From NCBI RefSeq assembly GCF_047971185.1, contig NZ_JBKDZH010000050.1, positions 10,373 to 74,372 on the forward strand: a stretch of 64,000 bases of DNA, written 5' to 3'. The notes beneath the pieces were generated by a model, which saw nothing but the letters and a program-made list of their open reading frames with translations, was not told where the DNA came from and searched no databases. Source of the DNA: Kluyvera sp047971185. GTDB taxonomy: Bacteria; Pseudomonadota; Gammaproteobacteria; Enterobacterales; Enterobacteriaceae. Shown piece by piece: positions 7,426 to 16,362 of the stretch; positions within the stretch are counted from its first letter, which is position 1, and every line of letters begins with the position of its first letter. The position numbers were made by a program, and so were the translations under genes.

Positions 7426-8853
7426 ATGAAAACGTCCGCTGTTTCCCCCGGTCGCGCGGGGCTTTTCCTGCTGTTGACCGGCCTGATGTTGCCGCAGATC
7501 GACACCTCGATCACCAACGTCGCCCTCGACTCAATCACCGCGTCGCTGCACGCCAGCCCCACCCAGCTGGAGCTGATCGTCGCGCTGTACGGCGTGGCCT
7601 TTGCCGTGTGCCTGGCGATGGGCAGCAAGCTCGGCGACAACTACGGTCGCCGCCGCCTGTTTATGTGGGGCGTGGCAATTTTCAGCCTCGCCTCGCTGCT
7701 GTGCGGCGTGTCGAATTCGATTACCGCGCTGCTGGCCGCCCGCACCTTACAGGGCGCCGGCGCGGCGCTGATCGTGCCGCAGATCCTCGCCACCCTGCAC
7801 GTCACCCTGAAAGGCACGGCGCATGCGCGCGCCATCAGCCTGTACGGCGGCATTGGCGGGATCTCGTTTATCGTCGGGCAGATGTTCGGCGGCTGGCTGG
7901 TGTCGGCGGATATCGCCGGGCTCGGCTGGCGTAACGCCTTCTTTATCAACGTGCCGATTGGCCTGCTGGTGCTGGCCTACAGCCGTCGCTACGTGCCGGA
8001 AACTCGCCGCGACGAGCACTCCCGCATCGACTGGCAGGGCACGCTAAGCCTGGGGCTGATTCTCTGCTGCCTGCTGTTCCCGATGGCGCTGGGGCCGGAG
8101 CTGCACTGGCCGTGGTCGATGCGCCTGATGCTGCTGGCGATTGTGCCGCTGCTGCTGTGGATGCGCGCCAGCGCGCTGCGCAAAGAGCAGCGCGGTGAAC
8201 ACCCGCTGCTGCCGCCCCGGCTGCTGAAATTTGCCAGCATTCGCTTCGGCATGGTGATCGCCCTGCTGTTCTTCAGCGCCTGGTCCGGCTTTATGTTCTG
8301 CATGGCGCTGACCATGCAGTCCGGCCTCGGCATGGCGCCGTGGCAGTCGGGCAATAGCTTCGTGGCGCTGGGCGTGGCCTATTTTCTCTCCGCGATGTAC
8401 GCGCCGAAACTGATTGCCCGTCACAGCATGGGGCGCATCCTGCTCGCCGGGCTGGCGGTGCAGATTAGCGGCTTGCTGCTGCTGATGGAGACGTTCCATC
8501 ACTTCGGCCAGGCCACCACCACGCTGACGCTGGTGCCGTCGACGGCGCTGATTGGCTACGGCCAGGCGCTGATCGTCAACTGTTTCTATCGGGTAGGAAT
8601 GCGCGATATTACCGCCAACGACGCGGGCGCGGGCAGCGCGCTGCTGAGCACCCTGCAGCAGGCCACGCTCGGTCTTGGCCCTGCGGTGTTTGGCTCGCTG
8701 CTGCTGGTGCTGATGCGCAACCATCACGGCAGCTATACCGAAGCGATGGTCGGTTTTCTCGGCGTCGAGGCGGCAATGATGCTGCTGCTGGCGATCGTGG
8801 CCGCCTGCCTGCGTCATCATTTAAACCGGAGCCCGGCAATGGCGGCGTCCTGA
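7426..8853 (+). CDS. MFS drug-efflux transporter, DHA2 (14-helix) family
   Basis: A 475-residue inner-membrane protein with about 14 hydrophobic helices. Motif A is seen as GSKLGDNYGRRRLFM, motif D1-like LPQIDTSITNVALDSI near the start, and motif C-like GPAVFGSLLL late. These place it in the proton-driven DHA2 group with EmrB and QacA. The substrate is unknown. There is no EmrA-type adaptor gene next to it. ATG at 7426 follows AATGGAGTC. It is divergent from the XRE/MmyB-type regulator. Confidence 0.88.
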   Translation: MKTSAVSPGRAGLFLLLTGLMLPQIDTSITNVALDSITASLHASPTQLELIVALYGVAFAVCLAMGSKLGDNYGRRRLFMWGVAIFSLASLLCGVSNSITALLAARTLQGAGAALIVPQILATLHVTLKGTAHARAISLYGGIGGISFIVGQMFGGWLVSADIAGLGWRNAFFINVPIGLLVLAYSRRYVPETRRDEHSRIDWQGTLSLGLILCCLLFPMALGPELHWPWSMRLMLLAIVPLLLWMRASALRKEQRGEHPLLPPRLLKFASIRFGMVIALLFFSAWSGFMFCMALTMQSGLGMAPWQSGNSFVALGVAYFLSAMYAPKLIARHSMGRILLAGLAVQISGLLLLMETFHHFGQATTTLTLVPSTALIGYGQALIVNCFYRVGMRDITANDAGAGSALLSTLQQATLGLGPAVFGSLLLVLMRNHHGSYTEAMVGFLGVEAAMMLLLAIVAACLRHHLNRSPAMAAS

Positions 8854-8883
8854 GCTTAAGTTCCTGTATAGTCGTTTGCATAA

Positions 8884-8919
8884 TATAGCCAGCACAGCCA
8901 TTATAATTAGCTGGCTATA
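8884..8919. promoter_or_regulatory. Perfect inverted repeat in the ybdG leader
   Basis: TATAGCCAGC at 8884-8893 is exactly repeated in inverse at 8910-8919 with a 16-base spacer, ending just before the ybdG ribosome site (AGGAG at 8921-8925). It could be an operator or a leader hairpin affecting translation. Confidence 0.45.
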
Positions 8920-8930
8920 CAGGAGACGTT

Positions 8931-10178
8931 ATGCAGGAACTGATTTCACAGATCGAAGAGATGGGCATTGAAATAAATCATACCAATTCGCTGATCATCA
9001 TTTTTGGTATTATTTTTCTCACTGCCATCATTGTCCATCTGATACTCCATCGGGTGGTGCTACGCACCTTTGAAAAACGGGCGCAGGCTAGCAGCCATTT
9101 ATGGCTGCAAATCATTACGCAGAATAAACTTTTTCACCGACTGGCGTTCACCCTTCAGGGGATTATCGTCAACGTGCAGGCCGTGCTGTGGCTGCAAAAA
9201 GGCAGCGATGCCGCACAGATATTAACCACCTGTGCACAGCTGTGGGTGATGCTTTATGCCCTGCTGTCGTTCTTCTCGCTGCTGGACGTTATTTTCAACC
9301 TCTCGCAGAAGCTCTCATTCTCTTCTCAGCTGCCGCTTAAAGGGATATTCCAGGGGGTTAAGCTGGTCAGCGCCATTCTGATTGGCATTCTGATGATCTC
9401 CCTGCTGCTGGGGCAATCGCCGGCTATTCTGATAAGCGGCCTCGGGGCGATGGCGGCGGTATTAATGCTGGTGTTTAAGGACCCGATCCTCGGCCTTGTG
9501 GCGGGCATTCAGCTGTCGGCCAACGACATGCTGAAGCTCGGCGACTGGCTGGAAATGCCGAAATACGGCGCCGACGGCGCGGTGACCGATATTGGGTTAA
9601 CCACCGTCAAAGTGCGTAACTGGGATAATACCATCACCACCATTCCCACCTGGTCACTGGTGTCAGACTCCTTTAAAAACTGGAGCGGCATGTCCGCGTC
9701 GGGCGGTCGACGAATTAAGCGCAGCATCAACGTTGATACCACTAGCGTGCATTTTCTCGATGAACACGAGCAGCAGCGGTTAATTCAGGCGCGGCTGCTG
9801 AAACCGTATATGGACTCGCGTCATCAGGAAATTAATCTGTGGAATCAGGAGCACGGTGGCGACGGCTCGGTGCTGAATCTGCGCAAGATGACCAATATTG
9901 GCACCTTCCGCGCTTACCTCAACGAATATCTGCGAAACCATCCCAAAATTCGCAAAGATATGACCCTGATGGTCCGCCAGCTAGCGCCGGATAATAACGG
10001 CCTGCCGATTGAGATATACGCTTTTACCAATACCGTCGTATGGGCTGAATATGAAAGTATTCAGGCCGATATTTTTGACCATATCTTTGCGGTGGTTGAA
10101 GAGTTTGGCCTGCGCATTCACCAGTCGCCGACCGGTAATGATATTCGCGCCCTGGCGGGCGCGATGGGGCAGCAATAA
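8931..10178 (+). CDS. ybdG: YbdG, mechanosensitive channel of the MscS family
   Basis: A 415-residue inner-membrane protein, the length of E. coli YbdG (MscM). The N-terminal half holds about five hydrophobic helices; the pore-lining helix region reads SGLGAMAAVLMLVFKDPILGLVAGIQL, then the MscS beta-domain with GDWLEMPKYGADGAVTDIGLTTVKVRNWDNT. The protein opens under mild osmotic downshock. AGGAG precedes the ATG by 5 nt. The gene ends directly against the stop of the convergent LacI-type regulator, with no bases between. Confidence 0.97.
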   Translation: MQELISQIEEMGIEINHTNSLIIIFGIIFLTAIIVHLILHRVVLRTFEKRAQASSHLWLQIITQNKLFHRLAFTLQGIIVNVQAVLWLQKGSDAAQILTTCAQLWVMLYALLSFFSLLDVIFNLSQKLSFSSQLPLKGIFQGVKLVSAILIGILMISLLLGQSPAILISGLGAMAAVLMLVFKDPILGLVAGIQLSANDMLKLGDWLEMPKYGADGAVTDIGLTTVKVRNWDNTITTIPTWSLVSDSFKNWSGMSASGGRRIKRSINVDTTSVHFLDEHEQQRLIQARLLKPYMDSRHQEINLWNQEHGGDGSVLNLRKMTNIGTFRAYLNEYLRNHPKIRKDMTLMVRQLAPDNNGLPIEIYAFTNTVVWAEYESIQADIFDHIFAVVEEFGLRIHQSPTGNDIRALAGAMGQQ

Positions 10179-11159
10179 TCAGGCGCTGGCGCGTGAAATA
10201 AAGCGCCAGTCCAGCATAACCCGCTCGGCCACGGCCTGCGGGTTATCAATTTTATTCAGCAACAGTTCGACCGCTCTGGCACCGATCTCCCGCGACGGCT
10301 GCTGGACGGTCGTCAGCTGCGGCGATAGCATCTCGGCAAGCTCGGTGCCGTCAAAGCCAACCACCGCGATCTCTTCCGGCACCTTCAGCCCCGCCTGGTC
10401 AATGGCGCGGATGGCCCCGGCGGCCAGCGAGTCGGACACCGTAAACACCGCGTCCGGGCGCGGGCTCATCGCCAGCAGATTTTTCATCGCCGCTTTACCC
10501 GCCGCCGCGCTCAAATCGCTGGCATACTCCACCGCCTGAAACGCCAGTCCCTGAGATTGCAGCACATTGTTGTAGCCCTGCTCGCGCAGCCGGGCGTACT
10601 TATAGCTCAGGTCGTGGTTAATCAGCGCAATCCGCTGACGCCCCAGCGCCGCCAGATAACCCACCGCGTGCTCCGCCGCGTCGACGTCGTTAATCCCCAC
10701 GCAGGAGATAGTGCCCGCATCGGCGTATTCCGCGCACTGCACCCACGGCGCGTCGCCGATCACCGCGGTCAGCTCCGGCAGCTTGCTGAACGCGTCCATG
10801 GTGATAATGCCGTCGACCATCTTCCCGGTCAGCAGACGCAGGCCTGATTTCGAGCGTTCAATATCCGCGCCGGAGTTGCACAGCAGGATCCGATAGCCGT
10901 TCTTTTCCGCCGCCTCTTCAATTCCCTTCACCACCTCGGCGCAGAACGGGTTGGCGATGTTCGATACCATCACCAGAATCATCGAGCTACGCGCCGTGCG
11001 CAGCTGACGCGCCAGCAGGTTAGGCTGATAGTTACTCTCTTTGATGGCCTGAAGCACCCGTTCGCGGTTTTTCGCTTTTACCGTCTCGCTGTTGTTGAGC
11101 ACCCGCGATACGGTCGCCACCGAAACCCCCGCCAGCTGGGCGATTTTCTGAATTGACAT
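10179..11159 (-). CDS. LacI/GalR-family repressor of the adjacent carbohydrate operon
   Basis: A 326-residue LacI-type regulator. The helix-turn-helix with hinge reads MSIQKIAQLAGVSVATVSRVLNN from residue 1, followed by a periplasmic-binding-protein-like sugar domain (NPFCAEVVKGIEEAA, VVGFDGTELAEMLSPQLTTVQQP). I start it at 11159 because the helix-turn-helix begins there; an upstream in-frame ATG adds 24 residues foreign to the family. It is the last gene of the leftward cluster. The twin GTAATCGATTAC sites before the cluster's first gene are its probable operators. Confidence 0.92.
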   Translation of the reverse strand: MSIQKIAQLAGVSVATVSRVLNNSETVKAKNRERVLQAIKESNYQPNLLARQLRTARSSMILVMVSNIANPFCAEVVKGIEEAAEKNGYRILLCNSGADIERSKSGLRLLTGKMVDGIITMDAFSKLPELTAVIGDAPWVQCAEYADAGTISCVGINDVDAAEHAVGYLAALGRQRIALINHDLSYKYARLREQGYNNVLQSQGLAFQAVEYASDLSAAAGKAAMKNLLAMSPRPDAVFTVSDSLAAGAIRAIDQAGLKVPEEIAVVGFDGTELAEMLSPQLTTVQQPSREIGARAVELLLNKIDNPQAVAERVMLDWRFISRASA

Positions 11160-11235
11160 ACAACGCCGTTCCCTGCAGTTAACGCTTTGCGTGCAGGCTA
11201 CCACAAAAAGCGTGCCCGGCGTACCGGGCACAGGG

Positions 11236-12387
11236 TTATTGTTCGACGCTAACCCAGCACCGCTGCTGATGGCTTTTTACAATAGCATCAATGATATACA
11301 TAACATTTGCACCGTCAATGAACGAAGCAAAACGCCGTTCTCCGGCAGCGGGCATTTCCCCGCTCTGCACCGCCTGATAGAAATTGCCCATCATGTTTTT
11401 AAACGCGTCCGGCCAGCCTTCATTATGGCCGCCGGGGAAGTGCGCCTGCCCGGCAACATCGCGGTTAAGCAACCCAGGGTCGTCGCTCAACAGCTGGTTT
11501 GGCCGATCGCGATGGCCAATCCACAGCTGCTGCGGCGTCTCCTGATCCCAGGCCAGCGAACAGGCGCTGGCGTTAATATCAAAATGCAGGCGATTTTTAC
11601 GCCCGGCGCTGACCTGCGAGACGCTGAAACAGCCTTTACTGCCGTCGTCGAAGCGGAACAGCACGGAACCGGCGTCCTCCGTGGTGACCGGGACATCGCG
11701 ATACTGCGCCCCGTCTTGCGGCCCGCTGAACGAGGACCGCGCCGTGAGGCTGGCCTTACGCGTCGGCCAGACGATGGCAAGATCCGCCATCACTTCCACA
11801 ATCCGCCGCCCGGTAACAAACTGCACCGTGTCGCACCAGTGCGATCCGATGTCGGCCACCGCGCGCGATACGCCGCCCTGCTCCGCATCGACTCGCCAGT
11901 TAAAATCGTTTTCCAGCAGCATCCAGTCCTGATGATAGCCGCCGTAGGTTGAAAACAGCCGCCCGGCCTGGCCTGCGCGCATCATGCTGGCCGCCTGCTG
12001 TACCATGGCAAACTGGCGATAGACGAAGCTGACGCCGTGGACCACGCCCGCCTCCCGCGCCATCTGTTCCAGTTCGCGCGCCTCTTCCGGCGTCATGCAC
12101 AGCGGTTTCTCAGAGAAGACGTGTTTTCCCGCGCGTAAAATCTGCCGGTTGACCGACGCATGCAGAAAATTGGGCGTGCAGTTATGCACGACCTGTAGCC
12201 CCGGATGCGCCAGCAGCGCGTCAACGTCCGCGTAAGCGTGCGGAATATTGAGCTGCTGCGCTTTGGCCTGCGCCTGCTCCAGCGAGGCATCGCACAGCGC
12301 CACTACCTCCACAAACCCCAGCCGCCGCAGCGCTTCAATATGCGCCGGGCCAATGAAACCTGAACCAACAATACCCACCTGAATCAT
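11236..12387 (-). CDS. Gfo/Idh/MocA-family NAD(P)-dependent dehydrogenase
   Basis: A 383-residue oxidoreductase with an N-terminal Rossmann fold (VGIVGSGFIGPAH, GxGxxG) and the family motif SEKPLC at about residues 94-99, whose Lys is catalytic. The C-terminal alpha/beta domain includes GSHWCDTVQFVTG. Members oxidise hydroxyls of sugars, inositols or glycosides. Its ATG overlaps the stop of the TIM-barrel isomerase by 4 bp. The pairing resembles E. coli ycjS/ycjR (3-keto-glycoside metabolism), so a similar oxidise-then-epimerise pathway is a reasonable guess; the substrate is not known. Confidence 0.88.
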   Translation of the reverse strand: MIQVGIVGSGFIGPAHIEALRRLGFVEVVALCDASLEQAQAKAQQLNIPHAYADVDALLAHPGLQVVHNCTPNFLHASVNRQILRAGKHVFSEKPLCMTPEEARELEQMAREAGVVHGVSFVYRQFAMVQQAASMMRAGQAGRLFSTYGGYHQDWMLLENDFNWRVDAEQGGVSRAVADIGSHWCDTVQFVTGRRIVEVMADLAIVWPTRKASLTARSSFSGPQDGAQYRDVPVTTEDAGSVLFRFDDGSKGCFSVSQVSAGRKNRLHFDINASACSLAWDQETPQQLWIGHRDRPNQLLSDDPGLLNRDVAGQAHFPGGHNEGWPDAFKNMMGNFYQAVQSGEMPAAGERRFASFIDGANVMYIIDAIVKSHQQRCWVSVEQ

Positions 12388-13412
12388 CCGCGAACCTCGC
12401 TACCGGCGGCAAAGTCATCAAACGCCCGCGCGGAGACGGGGATGATATGCCGCTGAATAAATTCGCTGCCTTCGCGCGCGCCGGTCTGCGCGTCCTTCAG
12501 GCAGCACTCCCACTCCATCACCGCCCAGCCGTCGAAATCATGCTGGGTTAATTTGCTGAATATCTTTTTGAAATCGATATCGCCGTCGCCCAACGAGCGG
12601 AAACGCCCGGCGCGATCGGCCCAGTTCTGGTAGCCGCCGTAGACGCCGCTGCGCCCGTTGCGTTCGAACTCCGCGTCTTTGACGTGGAAGGCGCGGATAC
12701 GCGAATGGTAGATATCGATATAGTTAAGGTAATCAATATTCTGCAAATGCAGATGGCTCGGGTCGTACAGCATGTGGCAGCGCGGGTGATTATCCAGCTT
12801 ATGCAGAAAACGCTCGAACGTTACGCCGTCGTGCAGATCCTCACCGGGATGAATTTCGTAGCACAGGTCGACGCCGTGCTCGTCAAAGCAGTCCAGAATT
12901 GGCCGCCAGCGACGGGCCAACTCGTTAAACGCGTCGTCCAGCAGCGTCGCATTGTGCGGCGGCCACGGGTAAAAATAGGGCCAGGCCAGCGCCCCGGAGA
13001 AAGTCGCATGCGCCTTCAGCCCCAGTCGGGCTGAGGCCTGCGCCGCTTTTTTGACGCTCTCCACTGCCCACTGCTGACGCGCCGCCGGGTGACCACGCAA
13101 CGCCGCTGGCGCAAAGGCATCGAAAGCGCTGTCGTAGGCCGGGTTAACGGCCACAAGCTGCCCTTCCAGATGCGTTGACAGTTCGCTAATCACCAGGCCA
13201 CGCTCCGCCAGCCGACCGGCGATATCGTCGCAGTAGGTTTGGCTCGCAGCCGCCTGCGTCAGATCGAATATGGCCGGGTGGTTGCACGGCAGCTGTAGCG
13301 CTTTAAAGCCCAGCCCCGCCGCCCACTCGGCCAGCCCGTCGAGCGTATTAAACGGCGGCTGCCCGCTGATAAACTGCGCCAGAAAAATGCCCGGTCCCTT
13401 GATGGTTTTCAT
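12384..13412 (-). CDS. Sugar isomerase/epimerase, xylose-isomerase-like TIM barrel
   Basis: A 342-residue AP-endonuclease-2/xylose-isomerase-like TIM barrel. Likely metal ligands appear in order: Glu in CYEIHPGED, Asp in LYDPSHL, His in AFHVKDAE, Glu in AVMEWEC. These usually hold Mn2+ or Zn2+ and shift a carbonyl or epimerise a sugar. It lies 16 bp after the transporter gene and overlaps the dehydrogenase gene, so the three form one operon. Substrate unknown. Confidence 0.88.
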   Translation of the reverse strand: MKTIKGPGIFLAQFISGQPPFNTLDGLAEWAAGLGFKALQLPCNHPAIFDLTQAAASQTYCDDIAGRLAERGLVISELSTHLEGQLVAVNPAYDSAFDAFAPAALRGHPAARQQWAVESVKKAAQASARLGLKAHATFSGALAWPYFYPWPPHNATLLDDAFNELARRWRPILDCFDEHGVDLCYEIHPGEDLHDGVTFERFLHKLDNHPRCHMLYDPSHLHLQNIDYLNYIDIYHSRIRAFHVKDAEFERNGRSGVYGGYQNWADRAGRFRSLGDGDIDFKKIFSKLTQHDFDGWAVMEWECCLKDAQTGAREGSEFIQRHIIPVSARAFDDFAAGSEVRG

Positions 13413-13428
13413 GCCACCTCCTTAAAAT

Positions 13429-14670
13429 TTACGCCTGTTCTTGCTCGTCGTACTTAAACGAAACAAGGAAAACTAAAGCAATCACTACCGCCGCAACGGC
13501 GGGGATCCACCAGAAATTGACCCACGCCGCCGGAACGGTCTGGCCAGCCACCAGATGGTTGTACAGCGCGCCGGAAATCTGCGATCCGAGCAGCATGCCG
13601 ATGCCGTAGGTAAACATCACCACCATGCTTTGCGCCTGCCCTTTGACCTTTTCGCCCGCCACGCGGTCGGTATAGATGAAGCCCACCACAAAGAAGAAGT
13701 CGTAGCACACGCCGTGCAGCAGAATGCCGAGGTACAGCAGGAAACGCGTCTCTTCATTGATACCCAGCGCAAAGAACATGTAGCGCACGAACCACGCCAG
13801 CATGCCGATCAGCAGCATGTACTTGACGCCCAGGCGGCGGAACAGCAGCGGGATAATCAGCATAAAGAAGATTTCAGACATCTGACCGAAGGACATCGCG
13901 GTGCTCACATCCGCCACGCCGGCATCCGCCAGATACGACGCGGTATAGGCGTAGTAAGTGCCCAACGGGACGGAAATCAGCGTGGCGCAGACGGCAAAGA
14001 CCAGGAAGTGGCGGGTTTTGAGCAGCGCGAAGGCATCGGCGCAGAACAGATCGCGCAGCTTCAGCGGCTGGCCTTTCGCCGGGGCCGGGGTATGGGGGAG
14101 CGTCAGGCTGTAGACCGCCAGCACCACTGAACACAGCGCCGCCAGCGTAAAGATGCCGGTGGTATCAGAAATACCGGTCACGCCGATAAAGATGCCCGCG
14201 ATAATCCAGCCGATGGTGCCGAAGACGCGTACCACCGGGAAGGTTTTATCAATATTTTTCAGGCTGTGGAACGCAATATTGTTGGTCAGCGCCAGCGTCG
14301 GCATGTAGCAGAGCGTGTAGCCAAACAGCAGCGATATCAGCAACGCGCCGTTTTCCGCCACCAGCGCCTGCGGTACAAACCACAGAATCGCCGCGCCCAG
14401 CAGGTGCATCACCGCCATCACCTTTTGCGAGGCAAAGAAGCGGTCAACCAGCATCCCCAGCACGAACGGCGAGAGAATCGAGGCAATCGGCCCCGCGGAG
14501 AAAGCGTCGCCAATCAGCAGCGACATGTTGTACTGCGTCATCACCAGTCCGAGCGTGACCGACCAGCTTCCCCAGATAAAAAACTGCATAAACATCATTA
14601 ACGACAGGCGCGGGACTAACAGCCGGTGCTGTACGCCGCTATGCTCACGACTTTCCGTTGTTGAGACCAT
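13429..14670 (-). CDS. MFS transporter, nucleoside:H+ symporter (NHS)-like family
   Basis: A 413-residue inner-membrane protein with about 12 hydrophobic helices. The opening PRLSLMMFMQFFIWGSWSVTLG and FPVVRVFGTIGWIIAG fit the NupG/XapB/YegT group. E. coli YegT is likewise found with sugar catabolic genes, so import of a nucleoside-like or glycoside substrate for the two downstream enzymes is likely. GGGTGAG lies about 4-9 nt before the ATG. First gene of the operon; two LacI-type operators lie 16-60 bp upstream. Confidence 0.87.
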   Translation of the reverse strand: MVSTTESREHSGVQHRLLVPRLSLMMFMQFFIWGSWSVTLGLVMTQYNMSLLIGDAFSAGPIASILSPFVLGMLVDRFFASQKVMAVMHLLGAAILWFVPQALVAENGALLISLLFGYTLCYMPTLALTNNIAFHSLKNIDKTFPVVRVFGTIGWIIAGIFIGVTGISDTTGIFTLAALCSVVLAVYSLTLPHTPAPAKGQPLKLRDLFCADAFALLKTRHFLVFAVCATLISVPLGTYYAYTASYLADAGVADVSTAMSFGQMSEIFFMLIIPLLFRRLGVKYMLLIGMLAWFVRYMFFALGINEETRFLLYLGILLHGVCYDFFFVVGFIYTDRVAGEKVKGQAQSMVVMFTYGIGMLLGSQISGALYNHLVAGQTVPAAWVNFWWIPAVAAVVIALVFLVSFKYDEQEQA

Positions 14671-14686
14671 TTTCTCACCCTCAAAA

Positions 14687-14698
14687 GTAATCGATTAC
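14687..14698. promoter_or_regulatory. LacI-family operator, proximal copy
   Basis: GTAATCGATTAC is a perfect 12-bp palindrome with the central CG that LacI/GalR proteins prefer. It sits 17 bp before the transporter ATG, overlapping the expected transcription start. Confidence 0.75.
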
Positions 14699-14717
14699 AA
14701 AACAGTTCAAATAAAAA

Positions 14718-14729
14718 GTAATCGATTAC
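14718..14729. promoter_or_regulatory. LacI-family operator, distal copy
   Basis: A second exact GTAATCGATTAC, centred 31 bp (three helical turns) from the proximal one, so two repressor dimers would bind the same DNA face. The flanks AGTAATCGATTACAAAA are also the same in both copies. Confidence 0.75.
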
Positions 14730-14796
14730 AAAAATAAGTTCCCGCAGGTTGATCCGAATTTGGGAGAGCGGTCACGATAAAAGAGAGAAAGAGATC

Positions 14797-14816
14797 GCCG
14801 GGGCGAATGCCCCGGC
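14797..14816 (-). terminator. Rho-independent terminator of pheP
   Basis: GCCGGGGC-ATTC-GCCCCGGC on the minus strand, 10 bp after the pheP stop, followed by a T/C-rich tract. Confidence 0.75.
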
Positions 14817-14825
14817 GTTGGCGAC

Positions 14826-16217
14826 TTAGGCCTTACGGCGCAGCGTTTTGAAGGCCACGAACAGAAACAGTACCCACACCGGCAGCAGAATCGCCGACAG
14901 GCGCATGCCGTCCATGGTGCACATCAGCCCAAGGATCATCAGCAGGAACGCGATGCAGATATAGTTACTGGCCGGCGCCAGCAGCGCTTTGAACTTCGGC
15001 TCGCGGCCCTTACGGCGCATGGCGGCGCGGAACTTGAGGTGCGCCATGCAGATCATGATCCAGTTCAGCAGCAGCGTCGCCACCACCAGCGCCATCAGCA
15101 AACCAAAGGCTTTCTGCGGCAGCAGATAGTTCACCAGCACCACCAGCGAGGTGATCGCGCCAGACAGCAGCAGCGAATTTACCGGCACGCCACGGCGACT
15201 CACCCGGGTCAGGAAGCGCGGCGCGTTGCCCTGCACGGAGAGGCCGAACAGCATCCGGCTATTGGAGTACACGCCGCTGTTATAAACCGATAATGAGGCC
15301 ACCAGAATGACGAAGTTCAGTGCAGATGCCACAACGTTGCTGTCAAGATTATGGAAGATCATCACAAACGGGCTGCTGTCGGACTTCACGCCCTGCCACG
15401 GATACAGCGCCAGCAGAACAATCAGCGAACCGATGTAAAACAGCAGGATACGATAAACCACCTGGTTAACCGCTTTCGGGATGGTGGTTTCCGGGCTGCG
15501 CGCTTCCGCTGCCGTAATGCCGATAAGCTCCAGCCCGCCGAAGGAGAACATGATGACCGCCAGCGACAGAATCAGCCCCTTCCAGCCGGTGGCAAAGAAA
15601 CCGCCGTCGCGCCAGAGGTTATCAATGCTGGCATGATCGCCACCGCGGCCGGTGGTCAGCATCCAGATGCCAAAGCCGATCATACCAATAATCGCCAGCA
15701 CCTTAATCAGCGCAAACCAGAACTCGGTTTCACCGTACATGCGCACGTTAACCAGGTTCACGGCGTTGATCAGGATAAAGAAGCCTGCGGCCCAGACCCA
15801 GGTCGGCACGTCTGGCAGCCAATATTGCATATAGATCCCGGCGGCGGTCAGTTCGGCCATTCCCACCAGCACGAACATCACCCAGTAGTTCCAGCCGGAA
15901 AGAAAACCGGCGAACGGCCCCCAGTATTTATAAGCAAAATGGGCAAACGAACCGGATACCGGTTCCTCAACGACCATCTCGCCAAGCTGGCGCATAATCA
16001 GAAACGCGATGATCCCGGCAATCGCATAGCCGAGCACCACCGCCGGGCCTGCCATCTGAATAGCCGGGCCGATGCCGAGGAACAGGCCGGTGCCGATAGC
16101 GCCCCCGAGGGCAATAAGTTGAATATGGCGGTTTTGTAACCCGCGGTGAAGCGTCGGCCCCTGCTCCGACGAAGCATCCGGTTGATTCTGGCTGGATGCT
16201 GAGGACGCGTTTTTCAC
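14826..16217 (-). CDS. pheP: PheP, phenylalanine:H+ symporter
   Basis: A 463-residue APC-family permease with 12 predicted helices. The opening LHRGLQNRHIQLIALGGAIGTGLFLG is the amino-acid-permease signature, and residues throughout match E. coli PheP (EPVSGSFAHFAYKYWGPFAGF, SVYNSGVYSNSRMLFGL). It takes up phenylalanine across the inner membrane. In E. coli pheP directly precedes ybdG; here the sugar operon and its repressor lie between. A clear terminator follows. Confidence 0.97.
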   Translation of the reverse strand: MKNASSASSQNQPDASSEQGPTLHRGLQNRHIQLIALGGAIGTGLFLGIGPAIQMAGPAVVLGYAIAGIIAFLIMRQLGEMVVEEPVSGSFAHFAYKYWGPFAGFLSGWNYWVMFVLVGMAELTAAGIYMQYWLPDVPTWVWAAGFFILINAVNLVNVRMYGETEFWFALIKVLAIIGMIGFGIWMLTTGRGGDHASIDNLWRDGGFFATGWKGLILSLAVIMFSFGGLELIGITAAEARSPETTIPKAVNQVVYRILLFYIGSLIVLLALYPWQGVKSDSSPFVMIFHNLDSNVVASALNFVILVASLSVYNSGVYSNSRMLFGLSVQGNAPRFLTRVSRRGVPVNSLLLSGAITSLVVLVNYLLPQKAFGLLMALVVATLLLNWIMICMAHLKFRAAMRRKGREPKFKALLAPASNYICIAFLLMILGLMCTMDGMRLSAILLPVWVLFLFVAFKTLRRKA

Positions 16218-16304
16218 GTCTAACCCCTGTAGCTTTTATAGGAAGGGGCACCTTTTAACACTTAGCGCGGCTTGTCGCAAGGCTATCGGTACCCGCAGTC
16301 CGGT

Positions 16305-16339
16305 AATAAAAAGCCCCGGAAAGCACGGGCTTCCGGGGC
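16305..16339 (-). terminator. Rho-independent terminator of the TonB-dependent receptor gene
   Basis: On the minus strand GCCCCGGAA and TTCCGGGGC form a 9-bp stem closed by a 9-base loop, followed directly by TTTTTATT. It lies 24 bp after the receptor's stop codon. Confidence 0.9.
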
Positions 16340-16362
16340 AATAACCTTATTTTTGCAATGAC

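Noticed and set aside
8044..8820. A 258-codon minus-strand ORF within the MFS gene
   Set aside because: His/Gln/Arg-rich shadow of a GC-rich transporter gene; no ribosome site or family.
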